DNA from: Myxococcales bacterium
Lineage (GTDB): Bacteria > Myxococcota_A > Bradymonadia > UBA7976 > UBA1532
Assembly (NCBI GenBank): GCA_002731825.1
Contig: PCCS01000034.1
Location: 1-64,000 of the forward strand
Direction: 5' to 3'
Length of the DNA stretch: 64,000 nucleotides
The translations under genes and the position numbers were made by a program. The notes under the pieces are model-generated. The model saw only the letters and a program-made list of their open reading frames with translations, was not told where the DNA came from and made no database searches. The first letter of the stretch is position 1; every line of letters begins with the position of its first letter. This document shows, in pieces, positions 17,892-26,813 of this stretch.

Positions 17892-19316
17892 CTACCGAGA
17901 TGAGCTCTGTCCGCTGTCAGCCTCTCCGGTCAGCCCTGTCATATTCCATCGATTTAGATAATATAAGAGGATCATACCGGGTCCTGCGATCAGCGTTGTT
18001 GCGCAGAAATAGAATGCCCATCCAATGGCCGTCGGTGTTCCCAGCGACTCGAGGGGTAATGCGGCGGCCAGGGTCTTAAAGTATTCCACTGCGTGCCCTG
18101 CGAATGCCGCTAATCCGACTTTAACGAGACCTGAGGCTGACATCAGCATCGCATAATGGGTGGCTCCGTAGGCTCTGGAACAAAGCGCGCTCAAATAGGC
18201 CACAAACGCAGCTGCGGCAATCCCAACTGTAAACTTCTCGAGAAAAATGGTCACGATAAGCACCCAGATATTGTCACCGATTAGCGCTTGAGCCGAAAAG
18301 GCTAAATTAAGAAACATCTGCCCTAATCCGCCAAGCCACAACGCACGGATAACCCCCAGACTTTTGACCATAGAACCGCCAACGAAGATGCCCGCGATGG
18401 TCGCCGCAATCCCAAAACTCTTCACGACGTTTGCGATCTCAAGCTTGCTGAAGCCAATCTCGCGCATGAATGGATTTGTCATGGTACTCAGAAGCGCTTC
18501 GCCGAGTGTAAAAAGCATAATAAATGTGATGAATAGAATTGATCCATGGCGACGGAGCATTTCGACGTAGGGCAAGATTGCGCCCTCAACAAAACTACGC
18601 CATAGAAAACCACGAATCGCTTCATCATCTCTCTTGCCGAGATGCTCCCCTGAGCCGGCGGGTTCTTTGGCATAGAGACTGGCAGCAAGGCTCGGTAGCA
18701 GAAAGAGAACCATCACAAGATAGGCAGCATTCCAGCCAAATGGGCTGGTGTAATCATCGGCTTGAGTGCAGAAACCGCCGACTGACCCAAAATAATGCGC
18801 AAAGTAAAGTGCACCAGCACCAGAGACGATCATGCCCATTCGATACCCAAGGACAGCCACGGCTGAGCCGGCCCCTTGTTCATTAGGCTCAAGCAATTCG
18901 ACTCGATAGCCGTCCACGATGATGTCGTGGGTCGCGGAAATAACCGCGAGTGTGGTGGCCCAAAAAATACAGTGCATCAAATCGTTTTGGGGGTCTGTCA
19001 TGCCCAAGGCTATGATGGCGCCGATCAAGGCCAATTGAGTGAGAATCAACCAGCCACGGCGAAGACCAAAGATGGGGATGGGCAGTCTATCGACTAATGG
19101 AGCCCAGAGGAATTTCAGCTTGTATGGTAAGAGAACGGTCGACGCGACACCAATGGTCTTCAAACTAATACCTAGCTCAAGCATCCAAAGGGAAAGCGTC
19201 GAGAACACAAGCATAATTGGCAGGCCACTGGAGAAGCCAATGCCCAGCAGAATGAGCATACGGCGATCCGTGTAGACCGCTAAAGACCTCTTCATGTACT
19301 GGATAAATCGAACCAC
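17892..19316 (-). CDS. ampG: AmpG-family muropeptide transporter (MFS)
   Basis: 474 aa with about 12 hydrophobic segments. The N-terminal half carries the AmpG pattern: SSGLPIMLVFSTLSLWM, then LPYKLKFLWAPLVDR, and later ATHDIIVDGYRVELL, matching the family's QDI-DAYR-EIL signature. AmpG imports GlcNAc-anhydroMurNAc peptides across the inner membrane for recycling. GTG 19316 follows a weak AAGAGA; ATG 19295 would remove seven residues. The adjacent convergent M15 peptidase acts on similar substrates, though no anmK, nagZ or ampD gene is in view. Confidence 0.85.
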   Translation of the reverse strand: MVRFIQYMKRSLAVYTDRRMLILLGIGFSSGLPIMLVFSTLSLWMLELGISLKTIGVASTVLLPYKLKFLWAPLVDRLPIPIFGLRRGWLILTQLALIGAIIALGMTDPQNDLMHCIFWATTLAVISATHDIIVDGYRVELLEPNEQGAGSAVAVLGYRMGMIVSGAGALYFAHYFGSVGGFCTQADDYTSPFGWNAAYLVMVLFLLPSLAASLYAKEPAGSGEHLGKRDDEAIRGFLWRSFVEGAILPYVEMLRRHGSILFITFIMLFTLGEALLSTMTNPFMREIGFSKLEIANVVKSFGIAATIAGIFVGGSMVKSLGVIRALWLGGLGQMFLNLAFSAQALIGDNIWVLIVTIFLEKFTVGIAAAAFVAYLSALCSRAYGATHYAMLMSASGLVKVGLAAFAGHAVEYFKTLAAALPLESLGTPTAIGWAFYFCATTLIAGPGMILLYYLNRWNMTGLTGEADSGQSSSR

Positions 19317-19481
19317 ATTATTCTCTTACACTATACGACTTAAACCTACACAGTAATCGGTGTGCGCGACACTGAAATCGACAGTGTTTTCCTGATTTTA
19401 GCTGGTGAATTGAGCCAATGCCGGCTCTCCGGTGCACGGGGGGCGAGTGGGCAGACACACGGCCGTTCTCGCTGCAGAACC

Positions 19482-20462
19482 CTAGAGAGGAGCCTCGACC
19501 ATGTTGACCACATCAAGTATGATCCGCTCGCTCTCATCGGTGCTACTGAGTGAACCCGCGACCTGATTGCATTTGATTCGATGGGCCAGTGTGGGCACGG
19601 CAAGTTGTTGCACATCGTCTGGGGTCACATACTGACGGCCCTGAACGAGGGCGTATGCCTTAGCTGCGCGCTGGTAGGCGACAGCCGCGCGTGTGCTGAT
19701 GCCGATCTTCAGTTCAGGGTGGCGCCGGGTCGCTGTAACAAGTTTGACGATGTAACGCCGCAGCGTATCGCTTACAGTGATCTTGTCCACGAGCTGGCAG
19801 GTTTGCTGTACAAACGTCTCATCCGCCACCGGTCTCAAAGTCGCAATCTGATCGCCGTAGCCGTCTGACCCCAAAATCTCGATTTCGGTTTCGGGGTCCG
19901 GGTATCCCAACTTTAATCGAAACATAAAACGGTCTAACTGGCTCTCCGGCAGGGGGTAAGTGCCTTGAAAATCAGTGGGGTTTTGAGTCGCGATAACCGT
20001 AAACGGATTCGGCAACTCATGGGTCTCTCTATACACAGAGACCGTTCTTTCGTTCATCGCTTCCAGCAAACTCGATTGAGTTTTCGGTGTCGTTCGATTG
20101 ATTTCATCAGCGAGAACGAGCTGGGCAAAAACCGGTCCTGGTTCGAAGTAGAAGGCTTCCGATGACCGACGGTACACTTGAACGCCCACGATATCACTCG
20201 GCAAGAGATCACTGGTGAACTGAATCCGACTAAAACTCAGGTTAAGAACGCGGGCTAATGCTCTTGCAAGCGTCGTCTTTCCGACTCCGGGTACGTCTTC
20301 GAGCAGCACATGACCGCCTGCAAAAATCGCAGTCATGATGGTCTCGACGACAGGGTCTTTACCGCGAATGACTTGGCTAACCTGTGCCGAGATAGCCTTG
20401 ATAACGGACTGCACTTCGGCAACTTTTTCGACGGTCTTTTCTTTTTCAAGGTCGGTATTCAT
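19482..20462 (-). CDS. MoxR-family AAA+ ATPase
   Basis: 326 aa from the ATG at 20462 (an upstream in-frame GTG at 20477 is possible). Walker A is in EDVPGVGKTTLARALA, Walker B in LVLADEINR, and sensor 1 in VIATQNPTDFQG; PLPESQLDRF is typical of MoxR proteins. These ATPases act as chaperones that insert metals or assemble complexes, usually with VWA or DUF58 partners. No such partner follows: the next gene downstream is ampG after 165 bp. It is divergent from topA, with a perfect inverted repeat in the gap. Confidence 0.93.
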   Translation of the reverse strand: MNTDLEKEKTVEKVAEVQSVIKAISAQVSQVIRGKDPVVETIMTAIFAGGHVLLEDVPGVGKTTLARALARVLNLSFSRIQFTSDLLPSDIVGVQVYRRSSEAFYFEPGPVFAQLVLADEINRTTPKTQSSLLEAMNERTVSVYRETHELPNPFTVIATQNPTDFQGTYPLPESQLDRFMFRLKLGYPDPETEIEILGSDGYGDQIATLRPVADETFVQQTCQLVDKITVSDTLRRYIVKLVTATRRHPELKIGISTRAAVAYQRAAKAYALVQGRQYVTPDDVQQLAVPTLAHRIKCNQVAGSLSSTDESERIILDVVNMVEAPL

Positions 20463-20486
20463 ATCAATTTTCCGCACGATATTGAG

Positions 20487-20518
20487 TCAAACTTGGTTTC
20501 ATTTGTAACCAAGTTTGA
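20487..20518. promoter_or_regulatory. Perfect 12-bp inverted repeat between moxR and topA
   Basis: Arms TCAAACTTGGTT (20487-20498) and AACCAAGTTTGA (20507-20518) are exact complements, with an 8-nt spacer. It lies 25 bp upstream of the moxR ATG and about 135 bp upstream of topA, in the 190-bp divergent gap. There is no T-tract, so an operator or an RNA leader hairpin is more likely than a terminator. The bound factor is unknown. Confidence 0.6.
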
Positions 20519-20652
20519 GTGTTTATCCTCTGACCGATACAAGTAAAAATGACCACGCTCCTACAAATAAAAATCACTAGGGGGCTTGATCCCGTGGCAT
20601 TTAGTGTTAAGTCTTCAGGCTAGAAAAGCCAGCAATTTGATTGGAGCGACAG

Positions 20653-23256
20653 ATGACAGAGAGTTCTGCAGCCGCAACGAACGCACTTGTCATTGTGGAA
20701 TCACCCACAAAGGCCAAGACCATTCGACGGTACCTCGGCGAAGGGTTCACAGTAGAGGCCTCCATGGGCCACGTTCGGGATTTACCCTCGTCTGCTGCGG
20801 ATTTACCTGCGGCTGCACGTGGCCAACCGTGGGCGCGCCTCGCGGTCGACGTCGCCAACGGCTTCCAGCCGCTATACGTCGTTCCAAGTGACAAAAAGAA
20901 GATTGTATCCGAGCTTAAAAAAGCCCTAAAAGGCAAAGATGTGCTCTACCTCGCAACCGACGAAGACCGGGAAGGGGAGGCCATCGGGTGGCATCTTGTT
21001 CAGTTACTCAAGCCGAAAGTACCAACCCATCGTCTGGTCTTCCATGAGATCACCAAGGATGCCATCAAACGCGCCATCGATACACCCCGAGAACTCAACG
21101 AGCACGTCGTCCAGGCGCAGGAGGCGCGACGCATTCTCGATCGCCTTGTCGGTTACGAAATCTCACCGCTCTTGTGGAAAAAAGTCGCACCTGGTTTATC
21201 TGCCGGTCGCGTTCAAAGCGTCGCGGTGCGTCTTTTGGTCCTTCGAGAGCGAGAGCGCCAGCGATTTGTCACCAGCACCTGGTGGGACCTTCGCGCCAAA
21301 TTTGCTGCTGCCAATAAAACATTCGACAGTAATCTGATCGCGGTCAACGATTTGGCAATCGCCACAGGCCGTTCGTTCGATGAGACGACGGGTGAGATTA
21401 AATCCGGCGTCAACGTCCGACTCTTAGCTGAGACCGACGCGCAAGCCCTAAAGACGCGTATCGCAAACCAACCCTTCGCCGTCAGCGACATCGAGCGCAA
21501 AGTGCAAGCGCGGCGCCCGTATCCGCCCTTTACGACGTCGACGTTGCAGCAGGAAGCCAATCGGAAACTTGGCTTCGGCGCGAAGCGAACTATGCAAGTC
21601 GCGCAACGCTTGTATGAAAATGGTCACATCACGTACATGCGGACGGACTCCGTCAGTCTATCCGAGGAAGCCATCAAGGCCGTCAGAAGCATGGTCAGTC
21701 GTCGTTATGGAGATGAGCTTCTCTCTCCCAAAACAAGACGCTTTACGACCAAGGCAAAGGGCGCACAGGAAGCCCATGAGGCCATCCGGCCGGCTGGTAC
21801 GTCTATGGCAACGGCGAAAGAGCTTCATCTCGCCAGCGATGAAGGCAAGCTATATGACCTGATTTGGAAGCGGACAGTGTCCACTCAAATGGCTGATGCG
21901 AAGATCGCGTTGACGACAGCCAAGATCAGTGTGACTGACCCTGACACCAATCAGCAACTCATCTTTAGAGCGTCGGGTCGCGAGGTGGTCTTCCCAGGCT
22001 TCTTTAGAGCCTACGTCGAAGGCTCTGATGACCCGGACGCTGTCCTAGAGGACAAAGACCAGCCGCTGCCGACATTGACGGTTGGCCAAGCTTTAGAGTG
22101 TCGAGACCTCGAGGCTCAAGGGCATGAGACACGGCCGCCGTCACGCTACTCGGTTGCATCGCTGGTAAAGGCCCTCGAGACCCAAGGGATCGGGCGTCCG
22201 AGTACCTATGCCAGTATCATTGAGACGATTCAAAAACGTGGATACGTACGTGACGAACGGAAGCAATTGATACCGACATTCACGGCCATCGCAGTCACGC
22301 AGTTGCTCGAAGAGACACTCGGCCAGGTTATCGATGTCGAATTTACCGCGTCCATGGAGGCCTGGCTTGACGAGGTGGCAGTCGGGAAGGACGCCCAAGA
22401 GTATCTTGGCAGTTTCTACCACGACCAACTGCTCAATTGCATAGAACAAGGTAAAGATATCGACCCTCGCTCTGTGTGCACTCTTCGAAATGAGCGCATT
22501 AAACCGTATCGGATCCGGGTGGGTAAGTTCGGACCTTTCATCGAATATGATGTCGAGGGTGAGGAGAAAGCACGGATCGTCAACCTACCCGATGATGCAG
22601 CCCCCGCCGATGTTAATCTTGAATTCATCGAACAATTGCGGGCCGACGCGCTCAAAGCAGAACAGCCCATAGGAATCGACCCTGATACCGGTCTTAATGT
22701 CTATGTCCGCAAAGGTCGATTTGGTCCCTATGTACAATTAGGTGAGCAGGGAGAGGGCAAGGAAAAGCCTCGTAGGGCGAGTTTGTTACCGGGCCTGACT
22801 CCGGCAGACATAGACTTGGAGCTGGGTCTTAGGTTGCTCACGCTGCCTCGCGAGGTTGGTCGCCACCCTGAGGACAATGAGCCCATCATGGCCAATGTCG
22901 GTCGATACGGACCCTATGTGCAGCATTTACGAACGTTTGCCTCTGTCAAGGCACCGGAGTCGATTCTTGATATTGAGCTCGACCGAGCACTGGTTCTTCT
23001 TGCCGAACGAGCTAAGCAGACCAAAAAATCGGAGCCATTACGCACTTTAGGTGTGCATCCAGATGATGATACGCCCGTCGTGGTGATGGACGGCCGCTAT
23101 GGCCCTTACGTAAAACACAAGCGCACTAATGCGACGTTGCCCGACGGCGTTGGTGTTGAAGCTGTGACCTTGGAGCAGGCGCTTGAACTCCTTGCAGCCA
23201 AGGCCAAAAAAGGCCGTTCAAAGTCCGGTGGTCGTCGTCGGACAAAAAAATCGTAG
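20653..23256 (+). CDS. topA: DNA topoisomerase I
   Basis: 867 aa from ATG 20653, six bases after GGAG; an in-frame TTG at 20641 is less likely. The N-terminal Toprim domain has IVESPTKAKTI and ATDEDREGEAI. The active-site Tyr is Y328 in THITYMRTDS-like context (ITYMRTDS). The enzyme relaxes negative supercoils by type IA strand passage. The C-terminus has no tetracysteine zinc fingers. Instead it carries four repeats with GKFGPFIEYD, GRFGPYVQLG, GRYGPYVQHL and GRYGPYVKHK cores, and a Lys/Arg tail. Its last 39 bp overlap the convergent kinase gene. Confidence 0.97.
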   Translation: MTESSAAATNALVIVESPTKAKTIRRYLGEGFTVEASMGHVRDLPSSAADLPAAARGQPWARLAVDVANGFQPLYVVPSDKKKIVSELKKALKGKDVLYLATDEDREGEAIGWHLVQLLKPKVPTHRLVFHEITKDAIKRAIDTPRELNEHVVQAQEARRILDRLVGYEISPLLWKKVAPGLSAGRVQSVAVRLLVLRERERQRFVTSTWWDLRAKFAAANKTFDSNLIAVNDLAIATGRSFDETTGEIKSGVNVRLLAETDAQALKTRIANQPFAVSDIERKVQARRPYPPFTTSTLQQEANRKLGFGAKRTMQVAQRLYENGHITYMRTDSVSLSEEAIKAVRSMVSRRYGDELLSPKTRRFTTKAKGAQEAHEAIRPAGTSMATAKELHLASDEGKLYDLIWKRTVSTQMADAKIALTTAKISVTDPDTNQQLIFRASGREVVFPGFFRAYVEGSDDPDAVLEDKDQPLPTLTVGQALECRDLEAQGHETRPPSRYSVASLVKALETQGIGRPSTYASIIETIQKRGYVRDERKQLIPTFTAIAVTQLLEETLGQVIDVEFTASMEAWLDEVAVGKDAQEYLGSFYHDQLLNCIEQGKDIDPRSVCTLRNERIKPYRIRVGKFGPFIEYDVEGEEKARIVNLPDDAAPADVNLEFIEQLRADALKAEQPIGIDPDTGLNVYVRKGRFGPYVQLGEQGEGKEKPRRASLLPGLTPADIDLELGLRLLTLPREVGRHPEDNEPIMANVGRYGPYVQHLRTFASVKAPESILDIELDRALVLLAERAKQTKKSEPLRTLGVHPDDDTPVVVMDGRYGPYVKHKRTNATLPDGVGVEAVTLEQALELLAAKAKKGRSKSGGRRRTKKS

Positions 23257-24927
23257 GCTAAACGTATCGGCCGAGTTCACAACCTCAACCTGACTGTCTT
23301 GAAGCGGGCAGAGTACACTGAGTAATCGAAATGGGAGTGTGATGAAATGCGACGCTTCGTCGCCATCTGCATCTGCTCTCCACGCTTTTCGGACCGACTC
23401 TAGCGCCGCTTTATCTACACCCGCACTCTTTAGATCGAGATGAATTCCGATGCCATCGGGCTCCTCTCGCACTGTGATGTTGAGGCATCCGTTGGTGACG
23501 CAATCGCGGAGTATACCCATACATAGAGCGAGTGCTCGTGCGCTTTGCGTCCCGTCGATTTGGAGACGGTTTTCGTTGGGATCAGCCACAGCGTCTTCGG
23601 TGGTGAACTTGACGGTCGCTCGACCCATCGGGTCATCTCTGTATTGCTCCTTGATCATTCTGAGCAGCGCATTGACAGAACACGCCCTGATCCGAATCGC
23701 GGCGACATCAGAATGGAGCGCTAAGTCTTTACGAGTCCCGTCCAATTTTGATACGTCAAGTAATGCAAGAATGAATCGGAGAAGGGCATCGCCCCGATGC
23801 CAAATTTCCAGTATATCTCGGCGTTGATACTCATTGATCGGGCCTTCAATTTCAGTGACCAATAATTCAGAGAAACCCAGGATGCTGTTGAGGGGACTTT
23901 TGAGTTCATGGCTGATGTGCGCCAAAAATCGGTTTTTTTGCGTCTCCGCTTCGCGGCGTTTTTCTGCAGCGCTTTCGATCTTCTTTTGCTGTTGTTTGAA
24001 GCCTTCAGCCGCCCGTTCGAAATTAGAAAAGATCTCTGCACACTCTCTGAGTCCCACAGATGTTTTTCTATCATCTACCGGAGCGGGTTGATCCACCGTC
24101 ACGAGGGCCGTGGTAATTGCTTTCAAGTCCGTGGCCACGTCATCAGCAATCGCCCGACATGTCCGATACGAGAATAAGAGAACACCCAGCACCAAAAACA
24201 GGGCTGTTGAGTCAAAAGAGGATGCCTCCAAACCACTGACCAGTTCAATGGACTGTTGAGGCACTTGTATGCGTATATTGGCTGCGAGTTCTTTCTCAGC
24301 GCGACGGGCAACAGTTGCGTGCATTTCCCGAAAGGTTGTCTCCATCTCTTCGACGCTATTGGTGTCGCCTAGATGCTGAACGAGAACCATGCCTAAGCCG
24401 CACATGACAACAGGTAATTGAATGACGAATACCATTCGCATCCGGATGGATTGTCGCACACCGCCGAGTGTACTGCTTCCGGGCCCGGTTTGAGTCATGG
24501 GACGCAACAATCTTCGAAGCCACAGATAGAGCAAGAGGTTGGGCAAGGTTGTAATCAGATAGGTCAGCACACCGGTTGCTATGGCCTCGCCCAGGTCCCT
24601 TGATCTAAGAGATTGAAGGGCGGTGATTAAGAGAGCGGCCAGTAAAGCGCCAACGAAACAGAACCGCATCACACTGAAGGGATATGAATGAGCGGCGGCT
24701 CGGCTTGTATCGGAGTCGCCCGTCGAGTCGAGACCTGTCGTTTTCGGTGTCGTCCAGAGGGCGAGGAGGACAGCACCGATAAATCCAAACCCGCATAAGG
24801 CGAGTTGAGTTGTCGCATCGAATTGGTCGCCCGGCACTACATAACCCAAGATCATTGAGGTCAGGCTTGCTGAGATGCAAATCCATGTGAAGACCCACAC
24901 CCGAAAGGAGGCCGTCGATCGATTCAT
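23218..24927 (-). CDS. Membrane histidine kinase with intact His box but degenerate ATPase domain
   Basis: 569 aa. Five hydrophobic segments in the first 185 residues, a loop of about 50 residues outside the membrane and a sixth segment near 240-255 precede a HAMP-like/coiled linker. The dimerisation domain is normal: FLAHISHELKSPLNSILGFS with phospho-acceptor H340. The region that should be the HATPase domain keeps about the right length but lacks the N-box Asn, the DxGxG box (LKSAG instead) and any GTGLGL box. It should therefore accept phosphate but not bind ATP. The start overlaps the upstream kinase by ATGA. Best explained as the substrate half of a kinase pair; alternatively a phosphatase or a decaying gene, though the frame is clean. 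Confidence 0.85.
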   Translation of the reverse strand: MNRSTASFRVWVFTWICISASLTSMILGYVVPGDQFDATTQLALCGFGFIGAVLLALWTTPKTTGLDSTGDSDTSRAAAHSYPFSVMRFCFVGALLAALLITALQSLRSRDLGEAIATGVLTYLITTLPNLLLYLWLRRLLRPMTQTGPGSSTLGGVRQSIRMRMVFVIQLPVVMCGLGMVLVQHLGDTNSVEEMETTFREMHATVARRAEKELAANIRIQVPQQSIELVSGLEASSFDSTALFLVLGVLLFSYRTCRAIADDVATDLKAITTALVTVDQPAPVDDRKTSVGLRECAEIFSNFERAAEGFKQQQKKIESAAEKRREAETQKNRFLAHISHELKSPLNSILGFSELLVTEIEGPINEYQRRDILEIWHRGDALLRFILALLDVSKLDGTRKDLALHSDVAAIRIRACSVNALLRMIKEQYRDDPMGRATVKFTTEDAVADPNENRLQIDGTQSARALALCMGILRDCVTNGCLNITVREEPDGIGIHLDLKSAGVDKAALESVRKAWRADADGDEASHFITLPFRLLSVLCPLQDSQVEVVNSADTFSLRFFCPTTTTGL

Positions 24928-26813
24928 ATCGAGCCTCTCAAATGTGATTCCAATGGTAAGAGTAGATGGAAATTACTGCCTTCGCCTTCAACGGAGACGA
25001 CCCATAGTTTGCCCTTGTGTCGGTCGACCAAGCGTTTGGCAATGGCTAATCCTAAACCGGTTCCAGGCCGATCTCTTTGTTCGTTGACTCGATAGAATTC
25101 ATCAAAAATCGTCTCTTGTTCGAGGCTTGGAATACCCGGTCCACTATCCCAAACAGAGACATGTACAGCGGCGCGACCATCATCAAAGTGGTCCCTAATT
25201 GTTGTCACTCGGACGTATCCTGAATCCGTATACTTAAATGCATTTTCAACCAGATTACTCAGGACTTGAAAAATCCGTTTTCGATCAGCGTATACAAGTG
25301 GCACGTCGTCTGCTGCCGCTATCTCTGCTTTGATGCTTGGCTTTGCACGGTCGGCTAAACGCGTCATCACCTCTCTTGCCAATTCATTCATATCGAAGGC
25401 GCTGATTTCAAGAGGGATGTCCTGCCAGTGGTCGAGTTCCGATAGCATGAGAATATCTCGAACATGGTCGTTCAACTGTTCAGCGGCTTGGTCGATCACT
25501 GTTAAATCGTTTAATTGGTCTTCATTGAGGGCCTGCGATGAGAGTTGGCTGCAGGTCCGTCTTATCTGCCGAAGTGGTTCTTGTAGCTCATCGCTGGCTG
25601 AGCGCAGGAAAATATTTTGTGCCGCATTGCTTTGAGCCGCCAAGTTTAGCTCTCTCAGCAGCGCGCGTTGCACCGTCGTGTGGACTTGCATTCGATCGTT
25701 TAAATGGGCCGCGAGGTCTCCTGCTTCATCATTTCCAGGTATTGGGATTTCCCCCAAACTGCCGCTATCGGCGATGGGTGTACTCGATGAAGCGGCCACT
25801 GAGACATCGCCAAGACGACTGAGGCCATCTGAAATCGAACGAAGTGTATTTCGAATTTCCAGAGACGCGAGCCAAGCCGCAAGCGGCGATCCAAAGAGTA
25901 ATGCGATTAAAAATACCAACGAGAAGGCAAACTCTGGTGCAGTTGCTGGGGGCGCCAATGCGCCTGAGACACCGAGCCAAAGGACCGAATCTTGGTAGGG
26001 CCGCTTGATGATGTGCCACCGATTGCCATCTGGGCTGAGCGCATAGAATCCATAGGTGGTCGACTCCATTGTATCGGTGTTGCCAAGCCATCCCGGTAAG
26101 GCATTGCCTCGGATGAGTTCGGGAAATATGAATTCAGTCTGACGCCAGATGGACAGAATTCTATCTTGTTTTTGCGACTCTTTCGCCAGAGCCAGTTGAG
26201 CTCCAATCCGATCGGCGATATCGATGAGGGCGGCCCCCTTTAGCTCGCTCAAACGGCCGGCTGAACGCGCTGTGAGACCCACACCCAATAAACAGGCCAA
26301 AATAACGCAAATCACCGTTGCATTAAGGGTTGTGATGGTATGAAGAGCGGGCAGATGGCCTGAGGCGATATCCTGACGTGCACGCCTCAAGCTCCGCCGC
26401 CCTTCGAAATACGCTGTAACCGCGATGATAAGCCCCGTGCCGATTTGGCAGCTCAGAATAGCAAAGTTCTCAAAGTTAGGGAGCCTGTCATCACCTAGTC
26501 CCGATAACCAGCGGCCCAGAGCAGCAGCGAGAACAAAAGCGATCAGATCCCGCGCGGTTCGGTACGGAAACCCTCCATCCAAGCGCTGTCTCAATCGAAC
26601 GAGCGAAACCCCACACCAGCCGGTGGCCGCCGCGAATCCGGCCACCACGCTGGCCGCCCTGCTCGACCCTGTTGAGATGGGGTCCAAGGCGAGGAACCAC
26701 GGAACGATATACCCCCACAAAATAGGGAGGGTCACCACCACTCCCAGCAGTTTTGACAGCGGGATACGCGTGACCGCATTGGTCGTCACCTTGACCGACT
26801 CATTCGTCGTCAT
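24924..26813 (-). CDS. Membrane kinase with intact ATPase domain but Asp in place of the acceptor His
   Basis: 629 aa from the ATG at 26813, preceded by GGAAG and overlapping the upstream stop by 14 bp. Six hydrophobic segments with a loop of about 110 residues between the fifth and sixth give the same topology as the next gene. The His box reads FLRSASDELQEPLRQI: the acceptor His is Asp408 (codon 25590-25592, GAT). The HATPase domain is complete: LSNLVENAFKYT (N box), WDSGPGIP (G1), FDEFYR (F box), GTGLGLAIAK (G2). It could bind and hydrolyse ATP but cannot autophosphorylate on the usual His. It probably phosphorylates the His of the overlapping partner kinase. Confidence 0.88.
   Translation of the reverse strand: MTTNESVKVTTNAVTRIPLSKLLGVVVTLPILWGYIVPWFLALDPISTGSSRAASVVAGFAAATGWCGVSLVRLRQRLDGGFPYRTARDLIAFVLAAALGRWLSGLGDDRLPNFENFAILSCQIGTGLIIAVTAYFEGRRSLRRARQDIASGHLPALHTITTLNATVICVILACLLGVGLTARSAGRLSELKGAALIDIADRIGAQLALAKESQKQDRILSIWRQTEFIFPELIRGNALPGWLGNTDTMESTTYGFYALSPDGNRWHIIKRPYQDSVLWLGVSGALAPPATAPEFAFSLVFLIALLFGSPLAAWLASLEIRNTLRSISDGLSRLGDVSVAASSSTPIADSGSLGEIPIPGNDEAGDLAAHLNDRMQVHTTVQRALLRELNLAAQSNAAQNIFLRSASDELQEPLRQIRRTCSQLSSQALNEDQLNDLTVIDQAAEQLNDHVRDILMLSELDHWQDIPLEISAFDMNELAREVMTRLADRAKPSIKAEIAAADDVPLVYADRKRIFQVLSNLVENAFKYTDSGYVRVTTIRDHFDDGRAAVHVSVWDSGPGIPSLEQETIFDEFYRVNEQRDRPGTGLGLAIAKRLVDRHKGKLWVVSVEGEGSNFHLLLPLESHLRGSI

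Noticed and set aside
23218-24927. Frameshift as the cause of the degenerate HATPase domain
   Set aside because: The frame is open to the end with normal codon use and protein-like composition, and no neighbouring frame restores N, G1 or G2 boxes.
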